A stretch of DNA of 64,000 bases from Ignavibacteria bacterium (GCA_036262055.1 DATAJP010000002.1:392177-456176), one strand, 5' to 3'. Positions 19,932-29,123 are shown, numbered from the stretch's first letter. The notes: a model not told the origin generated them from the sequence alone. A program made the numbers and translations.

Positions 19932-21797
19932 ATGAAAAAATTCATTAAAAACCCCGCATTTCTATTTTTATTTTTTGTTATGTTTTCATCACAAATTTCA
20001 CTTTCTCAGGACGATGGCGAAGGCGCGCCTCCCTCTTATTTTAACACCGGGAGCATCAGCACGGTTGACTGGGGAGGACAAAATGCTACAAACTATTTTT
20101 CTTTGCAGGAAATTTCCACAAGCCGTCTTGATGTGGGTTCATCTTTAAATTCTACCGATTTTACCCTAACATACCGATTAGGAAAATGGGCTCCAAATAA
20201 TGGAAGTGGTAGTCTGGGTTCTCCTTCAAGTGCATTTTATTCTGAAAATCCGTCTCAATATGATTTAAACCAGTTCAGAGGAATGGTTGCGGTAAGATTA
20301 AGAAACAGCACAACAAAAAAGGACATAGTAACAATTCAAAATGATAATATGCGTGTATTCTGGAATAACAATAATACAATAACGGGACAACAGCAAAGTT
20401 TCAGTGTTAGTTCTTCATATATTGAAAAGGGTTCATTTAATCAAGAAGATACATATGAGGATATAATAATAGTTCAATCAAATGGAATTAAAGTTTATTA
20501 TAATCAGTATGATGGATATTTAAACACAACGCCCTATTCTTTTACTTGCAGCGCAACCAAGATAAAACTAAAGCAGATAAATGAACATATCTTTTTCCCT
20601 TCAAACACATCAGATAGAGATGATTTAATTTTGATTTCTAATGGTTATGTAAAAGTTTACTTAAATACAGGTAGTAATACATTCAATTCTTCAGCCTTTG
20701 CAGACATTAATACCGGTATGAGTTACATTCAGGATTTATTTGTTGAAGACGTCAACAATGATGGCTATAATGATATAATAGTTGCATCCAATGATAATGT
20801 TGCAAAAGTATATTTAAATAATTTAGGCAGTTCGGTTGACGGAACTGCAGACTGGACACTTAGCAGTTCAAGCTATATCCCATCTCTTCCATTAATTTTT
20901 TCAAAAGATATTAATAAAGATGGTTATAATGACCTGGTTTTTGTCGGTGCATATGGTCATACAAGTGTTTTTATCAATACAGCTTCGAGCGGACTATTTA
21001 ACTCAACATCTGAACAAACTTTCTCAAGTATCTCAGGCTGGGGTACAGGAGCTTCCGTATTTAACAAAATTGAAGGAGCTGATATGTATAATACCGGAGG
21101 TATTGCTCTTGTCGCAAGCTATGGCACATATACTAAAATGATGAACTCAACAAACTTTGATCCTGCTCCTCCCCCTCCGTCTGTTCGTGCAAGCCATATT
21201 AGCAGCGGAAATTTTTATCATCCTAAAATACATTTAAAAAATCGCGATGAAAGAGACTTTAATACTTATAAAATATATAAGCTTGACACCGGTGATGTTT
21301 CATACCAATATATTGGTTCAACATCGGGTGATAATTATGTTGATTATACTGAAAATATTTTTGTAGGACCGGGTGAATTGCAAAGTTATGGAACTATTTC
21401 ATATAAAGTAACAATGGTTGATAATAGTTCGCAAGAATCTGGTTTTTCAAAACAAATGAATTATGTAATTCATTCTGATTATTTGCCAGATACTTATTCT
21501 GAAAACACCGAGACAATAATGGGTATTACTCCTGACAAATATGCTTTAGAAAATTATCCAAATCCATTTAATCCTGTTACAAAAGTATATTATCTAATTC
21601 CACAAGAAGGATTTGTTAATATAACAGTGTATAATTACTTAGGACAGGTTGTAAGTGTATTAGTTAATAAACATCATTCCACACCTGGAGCATATTATGT
21701 AGATTTCAATGGTTCAAACTTAGCAAGTGGTATTTACTTCTGCAGAATACAAACAGGCAATTTTGTTCAGACTAAACGTATGATGTTAATTAAATAA
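19932..21797 (+). CDS. T9SS-sorted VCBS-like protein
   Basis: The 621-residue protein has a signal peptide ending near SSQISLSQ and repeated strand-rich modules with DVNNDGYNDIIVAS (about residue 275) and DINKDGYNDLVFVG (about 330), again FG-GAP/VCBS-like calcium loops. The later part (about residues 400-520), before the sorting domain, resembles a fibronectin-like module (TYKIYKLDTGDVSYQYIG). The C-terminal domain has NYPNPFNPVTKVYYLIP and ends KRMMLIK. It is the last gene before the orphan tRNA fragment and is closed by its own terminator. Confidence 0.88.
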   Translation: MKKFIKNPAFLFLFFVMFSSQISLSQDDGEGAPPSYFNTGSISTVDWGGQNATNYFSLQEISTSRLDVGSSLNSTDFTLTYRLGKWAPNNGSGSLGSPSSAFYSENPSQYDLNQFRGMVAVRLRNSTTKKDIVTIQNDNMRVFWNNNNTITGQQQSFSVSSSYIEKGSFNQEDTYEDIIIVQSNGIKVYYNQYDGYLNTTPYSFTCSATKIKLKQINEHIFFPSNTSDRDDLILISNGYVKVYLNTGSNTFNSSAFADINTGMSYIQDLFVEDVNNDGYNDIIVASNDNVAKVYLNNLGSSVDGTADWTLSSSSYIPSLPLIFSKDINKDGYNDLVFVGAYGHTSVFINTASSGLFNSTSEQTFSSISGWGTGASVFNKIEGADMYNTGGIALVASYGTYTKMMNSTNFDPAPPPPSVRASHISSGNFYHPKIHLKNRDERDFNTYKIYKLDTGDVSYQYIGSTSGDNYVDYTENIFVGPGELQSYGTISYKVTMVDNSSQESGFSKQMNYVIHSDYLPDTYSENTETIMGITPDKYALENYPNPFNPVTKVYYLIPQEGFVNITVYNYLGQVVSVLVNKHHSTPGAYYVDFNGSNLASGIYFCRIQTGNFVQTKRMMLIK

Positions 21798-21824
21798 TTA
21801 ATTTTACAGTTAATATATTAAATT

Positions 21825-21857
21825 AAAGAACGTCTTAAATTTTTTGGACGTTCTTTT
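21825..21857 (+). terminator. Rho-independent terminator
   Basis: AAAGAACGTC and GACGTTCTTT form a 10-bp stem with a 12-base loop and a short T run, 28 bases after the stop codon of the preceding gene. Confidence 0.8.
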
Positions 21858-21868
21858 CAAATAAACTC

Positions 21869-21891
21869 TGTATTTAAGAGTATATTTAAAA
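21869..21891 (+). other. Tandem TGTATTTA-like motif, right end of island
   Basis: TGTATTTAAGA at 21869 and TATATTTAAAA at 21881 mirror the pair at 11519-11540 near the left end. They are candidate arm-type recombinase sites. Confidence 0.35.
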
Positions 21892-21932
21892 GGGAGTTAA
21901 TTTAAGGACTGTATAGAACTGTTAACAGTTTA

Positions 21933-21993
21933 CAGGACTTAAAATCCTGTTGCCTGTAAAGGCAGTGCCGGTTCGATTCCGGCCCCGGGCACA
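21933..21993 (+). repeat. Right attachment repeat (attR), orphan tRNA-Leu 3' part
   Basis: These 61 bases are identical to 11322-11382. They hold the anticodon loop, variable arm, T arm and acceptor 3' strand but no acceptor 5' strand or D arm, so they cannot make a tRNA. Confidence 0.9.
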
Positions 21994-22003
21994 TAAAACC
22001 ACT

Positions 22004-22035
22004 AACCGCATTGATAACTTCAATGCGGTTTTTTT
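22004..22035 (+). terminator. Terminator after the orphan tRNA fragment
   Basis: AACCGCATTG and CAATGCGGTT form a perfect 10-bp stem followed by a T run. It is probably the ancestral tRNA-Leu terminator, displaced about 10.6 kb by the insertion. Confidence 0.85.
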
Positions 22036-22064
22036 ATGCCCGAATATATAACATTAAATACTAA

Positions 22065-22769
22065 TTAGTTATATGCATCAACTAAACGATCTTCATCATC
22101 ATCATAAAAACATGATGGTGTATAATCCCACCAACAATATTGATATTTGGTTCCATATCCATAATTTGACGGATTTACAGAACTCGGGTTACCTCTTCTT
22201 GCAACCAATAACCAAATATTCATTCCAATCCAAATCCTATCTTCGCTAGCTTTTATACAATCTTCTTTAGTAACAACCGCATTTTTTTTCTGACAAAACT
22301 TCCAGATTTTTCCAGCTTTTGAGTTTAAAAATTTTTGTTCTTCTTTTCTTTCGTTTTCAGCTCTAAGTTTTTCTTGTTTTTCATTATATAATAAAATCTC
22401 TTTTTTAATTTTTATTAAAATGTTTGAATCAACAGGATAATGTTTGCTTATATTTTTAAAATTCTCTTCTGCTTCAATCCATTTTTTTTGATTGTAAGCT
22501 TCCATACCTTTTACAAAATTTAAACTATCTAAGTGTTTATAACATTCTTTCAATAATTCTTGAGCTTTTGAATAATTTTCATCTGAACTAGGTATGCGCT
22601 CTAAATTAACTTTTGCCAATCCCCAATTTTTTTCGTTAACATAATTACTACCTTTCATAAAGTCTTCTTTCGGATTTGTAGAGGATATACCTCCTGTTTT
22701 TTTATTTGTGTTTAAATTGCAAGCATTGATTGCAAAAACGAAAACTAATAAAGCTATTAAAGGTTTCAT
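22065..22769 (-). CDS. Lipoprotein with helical repeats, unknown function
   Basis: The 234-residue protein begins MKPLIALLVFVFAINAC, with the lipid cysteine at residue 17. Residues 35-130 look like two or three degenerate TPR-type helices (KGMEAYNQKKWIEAEENFKNI), then a charged coiled coil (EKLRAENERKEEQKFLNSK). The C-terminal 60 residues are rich in Cys, Trp and Tyr (YCWWDYTPSCFYDDDED) and may form a small disulphide-linked cap. It lies just outside the island's right boundary. No family was recognised. Confidence 0.75.
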   Translation of the reverse strand: MKPLIALLVFVFAINACNLNTNKKTGGISSTNPKEDFMKGSNYVNEKNWGLAKVNLERIPSSDENYSKAQELLKECYKHLDSLNFVKGMEAYNQKKWIEAEENFKNISKHYPVDSNILIKIKKEILLYNEKQEKLRAENERKEEQKFLNSKAGKIWKFCQKKNAVVTKEDCIKASEDRIWIGMNIWLLVARRGNPSSVNPSNYGYGTKYQYCWWDYTPSCFYDDDEDRLVDAYN

Positions 22770-22922
22770 TTTATTATTTTTGAGGATTATTTCAAAAAAA
22801 TAAATTAAAAGCAGGTATATACTTCGACTTCATAAAAATAAAAAAATATTTCTTTATTACAAAGATTATTTCTACTTCACCATCAGTCCCGCAAAGACGG
22901 GACTTATGATAAAATGATAAAA

Positions 22923-24650
22923 TCATTTCACCAATAGCATCTTTCTCGTTTCAACAAAATCATTCACTTCAATCGTATAGTAATAAACTCCGCTTGAAAA
23001 TTTGTCGCCGTTCCAGATTGTCTCGTAGCTTCCCGCGTTGAGCTGTTCGTTCACAAGCGATGAAATTTTCTTTCCTGTTATATCATAAATAGAAATTTTC
23101 ACCACACCACTCTTAGGAATTTGAAATCCGATTTTTGTAACAGGATTGAACGGGTTCGGATAGTTCTGATGAAGAGAATATTTCTGCGGAACGATGCTTG
23201 AAATATTCTGCACCGAAACCACGTTTGGCGTTAGGTAAACTTTATAAATTATCGACGTTGCCGTGCTTCCCGCTCCGCGTCCGCGCTTTGATTTGTCATA
23301 CATCTGATGCATAAAAGAATTTTCCGACGTCGTTGCACTTGCATCTATTCCTCCATAGAGATAACCAACAAACGTTCTGTTGCTGAGCTGATTTACCTTT
23401 ATCACGCGATTGTTATACGTAGGAAGCGCCGTATCTATTATGAAATTCATTTCCGAACCTAAAGTTTTATTCTGCGGAAAGCGAATCGGTAGCAATGAGT
23501 CCTTATAAGAATTATTGCTGTATTTCGTGATAACCGAAATTAGATTTATAAACGGAATGCACGGTCCCCCGCACCCTGCTGTGTCGATGTAAGGAGTGTT
23601 CGTAAGCGTATCCAATGTCCATAAGCTAATGCCTCCGAAAAGCACCGTGCTCATTCGGTTGTAAACCGAATCATAGACTCCCAGATTAGCGCAGTCATAA
23701 TGAGAAAATCTTTGAGAGAAAGAATTATCCTGTGTCGCGCTCGTCAAAGAAACGTTCACGGGATTATTCCACGTAGAAACATCGTTTGTAAAAACTCCTC
23801 CATACAAACGAAGCTCAGGTAATCGCGTTGTGTTATTTATAACATCAACCACATTCAAATCCCTGCGATGAAGTATCGCTGGATTTGTGATGTGCGAAAG
23901 ATTTGCTATGCTTAAATTAACTCCGTCATCGACAATGTTAAAAGTTCTGATTTCATCGGTATATTTCTGAACACCGTTCTGAACTCCCGAACCTGAAAAT
24001 CCGTAAAGCCCCGTGAACTTTTGCCCGACACATAAAAGAAAAGTATTGTCAAGTCTTCTGAGCTTCCCTCCCGTAACCGCCATGTTGGTATCAATAATTG
24101 AACGCACAAAAGGTGCAATCGATGTTCCGTTTATCACCGCATTAATCGCACCGCTTATATTAATTGCAGTAAGTCGAGGAAAAGTAACCATCGAGTCTCT
24201 TCCCGGTGAGCTTAACGCGGAATCTTTTCCGTAACCACCGACAACATACAGCATATTTCCGAGAACTAAATATTGCAGATTAGTTGCGCGAAGCTGGTCG
24301 GCAACTCCCAAAGGTAAATCCGTATAAATATTTTTTGACCATCGCGTGTCTGTAACAGGATCATAAACATACATCATCTTATTTGCGAACACTGTCGGGA
24401 ACGCGGAGTTATTAACAGGTGACGGAAAATTATGAAGTCCGTTTGTTCTGCCTGCCATTAAAAGCCATTTACCATTCTGCTGTGCATATACATACGACTG
24501 AAGAGTTGGAGCATTTAATTGTGACACCTGCTCGACTTCAACCCTAAATGGAACTGCAAGCTGCTGTGCGAACACAGAACCATTATAGAAAAATAAATTA
24601 AGAAACCAAAGACCGGAAACAAAAAGCAATGAAGTTAAGGTTTTTTTCAT
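22923..24650 (-). CDS. T9SS-sorted kelch-like beta-propeller protein
   Basis: The 575-residue protein has a signal peptide ending near YNGSVFAQ. The body has kelch-like strands (KMMYVYDPVTDTRWSKNIY, GNMLYVVGGYGKD, LRLYGGVFTND, STVLFGGISLW), suggesting one six- or seven-bladed propeller. The sorting domain (about 500-575) has NYPNPFNPVTKIGFQIP and ends KMLLVK. It has higher GC than the island genes and lies outside the 61-bp repeats, so it belongs to the resident chromosome. A small GTCCCG/CGGGAC hairpin at 22884-22902 lies downstream. Confidence 0.87.
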   Translation of the reverse strand: MKKTLTSLLFVSGLWFLNLFFYNGSVFAQQLAVPFRVEVEQVSQLNAPTLQSYVYAQQNGKWLLMAGRTNGLHNFPSPVNNSAFPTVFANKMMYVYDPVTDTRWSKNIYTDLPLGVADQLRATNLQYLVLGNMLYVVGGYGKDSALSSPGRDSMVTFPRLTAINISGAINAVINGTSIAPFVRSIIDTNMAVTGGKLRRLDNTFLLCVGQKFTGLYGFSGSGVQNGVQKYTDEIRTFNIVDDGVNLSIANLSHITNPAILHRRDLNVVDVINNTTRLPELRLYGGVFTNDVSTWNNPVNVSLTSATQDNSFSQRFSHYDCANLGVYDSVYNRMSTVLFGGISLWTLDTLTNTPYIDTAGCGGPCIPFINLISVITKYSNNSYKDSLLPIRFPQNKTLGSEMNFIIDTALPTYNNRVIKVNQLSNRTFVGYLYGGIDASATTSENSFMHQMYDKSKRGRGAGSTATSIIYKVYLTPNVVSVQNISSIVPQKYSLHQNYPNPFNPVTKIGFQIPKSGVVKISIYDITGKKISSLVNEQLNAGSYETIWNGDKFSSGVYYYTIEVNDFVETRKMLLVK

Positions 24651-24861
24651 AGTGGATTTTCAAGGTTTTTTCAAGTTTAGAAATTGTGTGCAAAAAAGAA
24701 ATGATAAACACAAAAAGGTAAAAGCTGCATAACTCTTCCGTTTATTCACTCTCTTTATGGCTGATATTAATGATTGAAACTTTTATTTTAAAAAAACGCT
24801 TAAATAGAAATATCGGCGTTCGATATGAATTTGACGTAAACTGCAAGAAAGGATAGTAATT

Positions 24862-25371
24862 ATGAGACCCACCGAAAACGAATACGCAAGTTTTTATAAG
24901 CCGTACATAGATGAAGTTCCTGATGGAGACATAATTGTTATTTTAACCGAGCAGGGAAAAGAAGCAAGAAAGTTTTATCAGAGCATACCCGAAGCAATCG
25001 GGGCTCATGCATACCAGCCGGGCAAATGGACAATCAAAGAAGTTCTCGGGCATATGTGCGATGCCGAGCGTGTGATGGCATACCGCGCAATGTCCATAGC
25101 ACGAAATGAAAAAACACCTCTTCCCGGTTTTGATGAAAACGAATATATGAACCATTCGAATTTCAACCGGAGAACAATTCAGGATATTTCCGATGAAATG
25201 CTTTATATACGCGCATCGAACATTGCCTTGTTCGGTACATTTGATGAAGAAATTTTAAACCGTACGGGAAATGCAAACGGAAATAATGTTTCGGTAAGAG
25301 GACTATTGTATATAATATCAGGGCACGAACTTCACCATATAAAGGTATTGAGGGAAAGATATTTGAGATAA
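24862..25371 (+). CDS. DinB-like putative metal-dependent hydrolase
   Basis: This 169-residue protein matches the DinB_2 four-helix-bundle family. WTIKEVLGHMCDAERVMAYR near residues 52-71 and GHELHHIKVLRERY at the C terminus supply the histidine metal ligands. Some relatives are thiol transferases using bacillithiol or mycothiol; for most the reaction is unknown. An AAAGGA stretch stands before the ATG at 24862, one of the few recognisable ribosome-binding sites here. It is monocistronic and precedes the sugar locus by about 100 bases. Confidence 0.85.
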   Translation: MRPTENEYASFYKPYIDEVPDGDIIVILTEQGKEARKFYQSIPEAIGAHAYQPGKWTIKEVLGHMCDAERVMAYRAMSIARNEKTPLPGFDENEYMNHSNFNRRTIQDISDEMLYIRASNIALFGTFDEEILNRTGNANGNNVSVRGLLYIISGHELHHIKVLRERYLR

Positions 25372-25473
25372 TTTTAGAATTATACGGTTTTTCTGCTTTT
25401 AATAATTTTAAAATAATAATTATTTTACATGGGGGTGTTAGAATAATCGGGATAAGTCAATTAAATTTATGGG

Positions 25474-26493
25474 ATGAAGAAAATACTGTTTATCTGCGGG
25501 TCGATGAATCAGACAACAATGATGCACCAGATTGCGCAGAATCTTTCAGATTATGATAATTATTTTACTCCTTACTATTCCGACGGCATAGTCCGTGCCG
25601 CAGCAAAAACCGGCATACTCGATTTTTCCGTTCTCGGCGGAAAATTTAAAACCCAGACATTAGAATACCTCTATAATAACAAGCTTAAAATCGACAGCGA
25701 GGGAAAAGATAATAACTATGACCTCGTTGTTACCTGCAGCGACTTAATCGTTCCGAAAAACATTAGAGATAAAAAAGTAATTCTCGTTCAGGAAGGAATG
25801 ACAGACCCCGAAAATCTTGCATACTATATAGTAAAGACTTTAAAACTTCCGAGATATTTTGCAAGCACTTCGGTAACAGGATTGTCTGATGCTTATGATA
25901 TTTTTTGTGTCGCTTCGGAGGGCTACCGTGAACTGTTTATTAAAAAGGGTGTCAGACCCGAGAAGATTGCCGTGACGGGAATTCCGAATTTCGATAACTG
26001 CCGCCAATATCTTAACAATAGTTTTCCATATAGAAATTATGTTCTTGTGTGCACATCGGATATGCGCGAGACGTATAAATATGAGAACAGAAAAAAATTC
26101 ATTTTAGAAGCTGTTAAAATTGCTAACGGCAGACAGATAATTTTCAAGCTCCATCCGAACGAAAAATTTGAACGCGCAAAAAAGGAAGTCGATAAATGGG
26201 CACCCGGTTCTCTTGTATTCCAGACTGAAAATACTAACCATATGATTGCAAATTGCGACGTTCTCATAACAAGATATTCCACCGTTGTATATGTAGGCAT
26301 TGCGCTTGGCAAAGAAGTTTATTCTGCGTTTGACATTAAAGACCTTAAGCGCCAGGCACCGATTCAAAATGGAGGAATGTCAGCAAGCAATATTGCGCGC
26401 ATCTGCCGCGAGATGCTTGAAGCAAAGCGCGACATTACAAACCTTATACCTGATTTGATTAAGCAATTCAGTCCTCAAGTTGCATTGAATTAG
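25474..26493 (+). CDS. GT-B fold glycosyl/glycerophosphate-transferase-like protein
   Basis: The 339-residue soluble protein has the two-Rossmann layout of GT-B enzymes: an N-terminal KILFICGSMNQTTMMHQIA nucleotide-fold strand, a middle VASEGYRELFIKKGV..EKIAVTGIPNFDN, and a C-terminal IIFKLHPNEKFERAKKE and MIANCDVLITRYSTVVYVGIALGKEV. The HPNE and late YST parts recall CDP-glycerol glycerophosphotransferases and UDP-GlcNAc 2-epimerases. The exact substrate cannot be read. It is first in a same-strand run of sugar genes (27 bases to the next), so it may supply or transfer the sugar made by that run. Confidence 0.7.
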   Translation: MKKILFICGSMNQTTMMHQIAQNLSDYDNYFTPYYSDGIVRAAAKTGILDFSVLGGKFKTQTLEYLYNNKLKIDSEGKDNNYDLVVTCSDLIVPKNIRDKKVILVQEGMTDPENLAYYIVKTLKLPRYFASTSVTGLSDAYDIFCVASEGYRELFIKKGVRPEKIAVTGIPNFDNCRQYLNNSFPYRNYVLVCTSDMRETYKYENRKKFILEAVKIANGRQIIFKLHPNEKFERAKKEVDKWAPGSLVFQTENTNHMIANCDVLITRYSTVVYVGIALGKEVYSAFDIKDLKRQAPIQNGGMSASNIARICREMLEAKRDITNLIPDLIKQFSPQVALN

Positions 26494-26520
26494 CGAATCA
26501 GCATCTTCGTCAATAATTTT

Positions 26521-27324
26521 TTGAATAAAATAAATTCCGAAATATTAGTTGTCATTCAGGCGCGAAGAGGTTCAACACGCTTGCCTGATAAAATTATGAT
26601 GCCGCTTGCAGGCAAACCATTGCTCATAAGAATGGTCGAGCGTGTTCAGGCGATAAAAACTGCCGCAAAAATTGTAGTCGCAGCAACAATCGATTCAAAC
26701 GATGATATTGTTGAAAAGCTCTGCAAAGAAAATAACATCGAATGCTTTCGCGGACATCCCACCGATTTGCTCGAACGTCACTACAAATGCGCAGAGAAAT
26801 ATAAAGCAGACGTCGTTTCAAAAATTCCATCGGACTGTCCTTTGATAGACCCGCAGATTATCGACAAGGTTTTTGGTTATTATTTAAAAAATAATTTTGA
26901 TTTTGTAAGCAACCTTCATCCTGCAACTTATCCCGATGGTAATGACGTAGAAGTAATGTCATTCGATACTTTAGAAACTGCATATAAGGAAGCAGTGTTA
27001 CAAATGGAGAGAGAGCATACAACGCCGTTTATATGGGAACGCCCTGAACGGTTCAAAATCGGCAATGTTGAGTGGGAAACGGGTTTGGATTACTCAAAGT
27101 CGCACCGTTTCACGATTGATTATATAGAGGATTATGAATTTATAAAGCGCATTTATGACGAATTGTATGCCGATAATCCTTTATTTGGGCTTGCAGATAT
27201 ATTAAATTTGCTGAAGCAAAAACCCGAAATTTACGAAATTAACCAGAAATACGCCGGCGAATACTGGTACAAAAACCACATCGGCGAGTTGAAAACGGTT
27301 GATTATAAAAACAATAAACGATGA
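26521..27324 (+). CDS. Cytidylyltransferase, SpsF/NeuA-like
   Basis: The 267-residue enzyme has the nucleotide-binding signature LVVIQARRGSTRLPDKIMMP followed by LAGKPLLIRMVERV, as in SpsF and CMP-sugar synthetases (CTP_transf_3). SDCPLIDPQIID carries acidic residues expected for metal and sugar binding. It should activate a sugar acid or sugar phosphate, most likely with CTP. The start is a TTG at 26521, because no in-frame ATG lies before the conserved strand. Its stop overlaps the transketolase start by four bases (ATGA), implying coupled translation with that enzyme. Confidence 0.85.
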   Translation: MNKINSEILVVIQARRGSTRLPDKIMMPLAGKPLLIRMVERVQAIKTAAKIVVAATIDSNDDIVEKLCKENNIECFRGHPTDLLERHYKCAEKYKADVVSKIPSDCPLIDPQIIDKVFGYYLKNNFDFVSNLHPATYPDGNDVEVMSFDTLETAYKEAVLQMEREHTTPFIWERPERFKIGNVEWETGLDYSKSHRFTIDYIEDYEFIKRIYDELYADNPLFGLADILNLLKQKPEIYEINQKYAGEYWYKNHIGELKTVDYKNNKR

Positions 27325-28178
27325 CCGAAGAAAAACTTAATGACCTCAAAGAAACTGCTTTTAAAGTGCGTGAGCATATTGTGAGAATGTCAACCGACGG
27401 AGGATGCTTCATCGGAGCGTCGCTTTCATGCGCTGACCTGATTGTTTTTTTGTATAAAGATTTTTTAAACATAAGCTGCAATAATATTGCAAATCCCGAT
27501 AGAGATTATTTATTTTTATCGAAGGGGCATGATGTTCCTGCGCTTTACGGAACATTTGCAGAAATCGGCTTCATAAAAAAAGACCGTCTGAAAAAACATC
27601 TCAAGACAGATGATTTTATTTACTGGCACCCTAACACAAACGTAACAGGAGTTGAGTTTTATTCCGGCTCGCTCGGACATTCTCTCAGCGTTGCAATCGG
27701 TGTTGCTATGGATTGCAAGATTCGCGGGCATAATAATAAAATTGTCGTCATACTTGGTGACGGTGAGCTTGATGAAGGCACAATATGGGAAGGACTTCTC
27801 GTTGCAAATGCATATAAGCTCGATAATTTAATTTGTGTTGTCGATAGAAACCAGTTTCAGGCAAACATCGAAACAGAAAAGCTTATTCCGCTTGAACCGA
27901 TAACAAATAAATTCGAAGCATTCGGATGGAATGCATATACCTGCGACGGACATGATTTCGAAAGCATGGAAAAAACTTTCACCGAAGCAAAACAAAAGCA
28001 AACTAAGCCAGTGGTAATCGTTGCAGAGACAAGACGAGGCAAAGGTTTGCCGAGCATTGAAGCAAAAGCTGACAGATGGTTTGTGAACTTCAAGTCCGAA
28101 GAAATCGAAATGCTTCTCGAAGAGCTTAAAGGCGGAAAAGAAGCTGACATTACATCAGACGTAATCATAGCAAGATAA
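27321..28178 (+). CDS. Transketolase, N-terminal (thiamine diphosphate-binding) subunit
   Basis: The 285-residue subunit carries the TPP/Mg motif GDGELDEGTIWEGLLVANAY ... DRNQFQ and the histidine stretches LSKGHDVPALY and GSLGHSLSVAIG typical of transketolase. It needs the partner encoded at 28194 to form the active site. Full transketolases move two-carbon ketol units between sugar phosphates. The pair sits between a cytidylyltransferase and an aminotransferase, and I see no other pentose-phosphate gene nearby, so a dedicated role in building a special sugar is likely but inferred. Confidence 0.92.
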   Translation: MTEEKLNDLKETAFKVREHIVRMSTDGGCFIGASLSCADLIVFLYKDFLNISCNNIANPDRDYLFLSKGHDVPALYGTFAEIGFIKKDRLKKHLKTDDFIYWHPNTNVTGVEFYSGSLGHSLSVAIGVAMDCKIRGHNNKIVVILGDGELDEGTIWEGLLVANAYKLDNLICVVDRNQFQANIETEKLIPLEPITNKFEAFGWNAYTCDGHDFESMEKTFTEAKQKQTKPVVIVAETRRGKGLPSIEAKADRWFVNFKSEEIEMLLEELKGGKEADITSDVIIAR

Positions 28179-28193
28179 AATTTTACTTTACTA

Positions 28194-29099
28194 ATGACCA
28201 AAACAACATACGAAGAAATTTTAAAAGCACTCGTTGAAGAAGATGAAAGATTCATGGTGCTGACTGCAGAAAACAGAGCTGCAATAAGAAACCTGCCGAA
28301 TCAAATCGGAAACAGATTCATCGACACGGGAATAATGGAGCAGACACTTGTCGGCATTTGCGCAGGACTTGCTCTTCGCGGAAGAATACCCGTTGCGCAT
28401 GCGCTCGCAACGTTCCTTACATTAAGAGCATTTGAGTTCGTAAGAACCGACGTTGGAATTTCCTGCCTGCCTGTTAAGCTTGTAGGAGGCGTCCCGGGAT
28501 TTTTATCCGAAGCCAACGGACCGACACATCAGGCAATCGAGGACGTTTCAATCATGCGCGGCATTCCGCCGATGAATGTTTTTTGTCCTGCCGATGAAGA
28601 AGACATGTTAATCGGGCTTCGCACAATTCTTGAACATCCCGAACCGTTTTATATTCGCTACAATAATGTTAAACCTGTCTGCCAGCATAACCATACTTTC
28701 GAATGCGGCAAAGCTGAAATTTTTTCCGAAGGAAAAGACGTGACATTAATAGTATATGGATTTTTATTCGGCGAAGCTTTCAAAGCAAAAGAGCTGCTTG
28801 AACAAAAAGGTGTATCAGTTGGACTTATAAACTTGCGAACAGTAAAGCCAATCGATGAAGCTGCAATCTTAAATGCAGTTAATAACTCAAGATGGATTGT
28901 AACTATCGAAGACCATTTCTTAGTCGGCGGTTTATATACGATTCTCGCTGAAATATTATTGCGGCACAAACAAACTGCGAATGTTTTACCGTTTGCATTG
29001 AACAATAAATGGTTCAAGCCGGCATTATTAAATGACGTGCTTGAGCACGAAGGTTTCACTGCACAACAAATGGCAGACAGCATTTTAGAAAAAATTTAA
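28194..29099 (+). CDS. Transketolase, C-terminal (pyrimidine-binding) subunit
   Basis: The 301-residue partner has the Pyr domain FIDTGIMEQTLVGICAGLAL (the conserved Glu that activates thiamine is in GIMEQ), RIPVAHALATFLTLRAFE, and the C-terminal domain beginning near TLIVYGFLFGEAFKAKELL. It lies 15 bases after the N subunit and should form an alpha2-beta2 enzyme with it. An 83-base gap holding a C-run/G-run hairpin separates it from the aminotransferase. Confidence 0.92.
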   Translation: MTKTTYEEILKALVEEDERFMVLTAENRAAIRNLPNQIGNRFIDTGIMEQTLVGICAGLALRGRIPVAHALATFLTLRAFEFVRTDVGISCLPVKLVGGVPGFLSEANGPTHQAIEDVSIMRGIPPMNVFCPADEEDMLIGLRTILEHPEPFYIRYNNVKPVCQHNHTFECGKAEIFSEGKDVTLIVYGFLFGEAFKAKELLEQKGVSVGLINLRTVKPIDEAAILNAVNNSRWIVTIEDHFLVGGLYTILAEILLRHKQTANVLPFALNNKWFKPALLNDVLEHEGFTAQQMADSILEKI

Positions 29100-29123
29100 A
29101 TTAACTTTTTGTTGTATGAAATT

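Larger units (their letters stand above)
11322..21993. mobile_element. Candidate genomic island inserted in tRNA-Leu(UAA)
   Basis: A 61-bp exact direct repeat bounds this segment: 11322-11382, inside and just past the intact tRNA, and 21933-21993, an orphan tRNA 3' part. A typical tRNA terminator follows each copy (11386-11417 and 22004-22035), as expected if the right one is the original. Each end also carries a short tandem TGTATTTA motif, possibly integrase arm sites. The interior holds one AT-rich unknown gene and four T9SS-exported proteins. No integrase, relaxase or phage gene is recognisable, so the island is probably non-autonomous or decayed. Boundaries are strong; mobility is inferred. 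Confidence 0.8.

Noticed and set aside
21933-21993. Second tRNA-Leu gene
   Set aside because: It has only the 3' part. The acceptor 5' strand and D arm are replaced by unrelated AT-rich DNA, so it is an attachment-site remnant.
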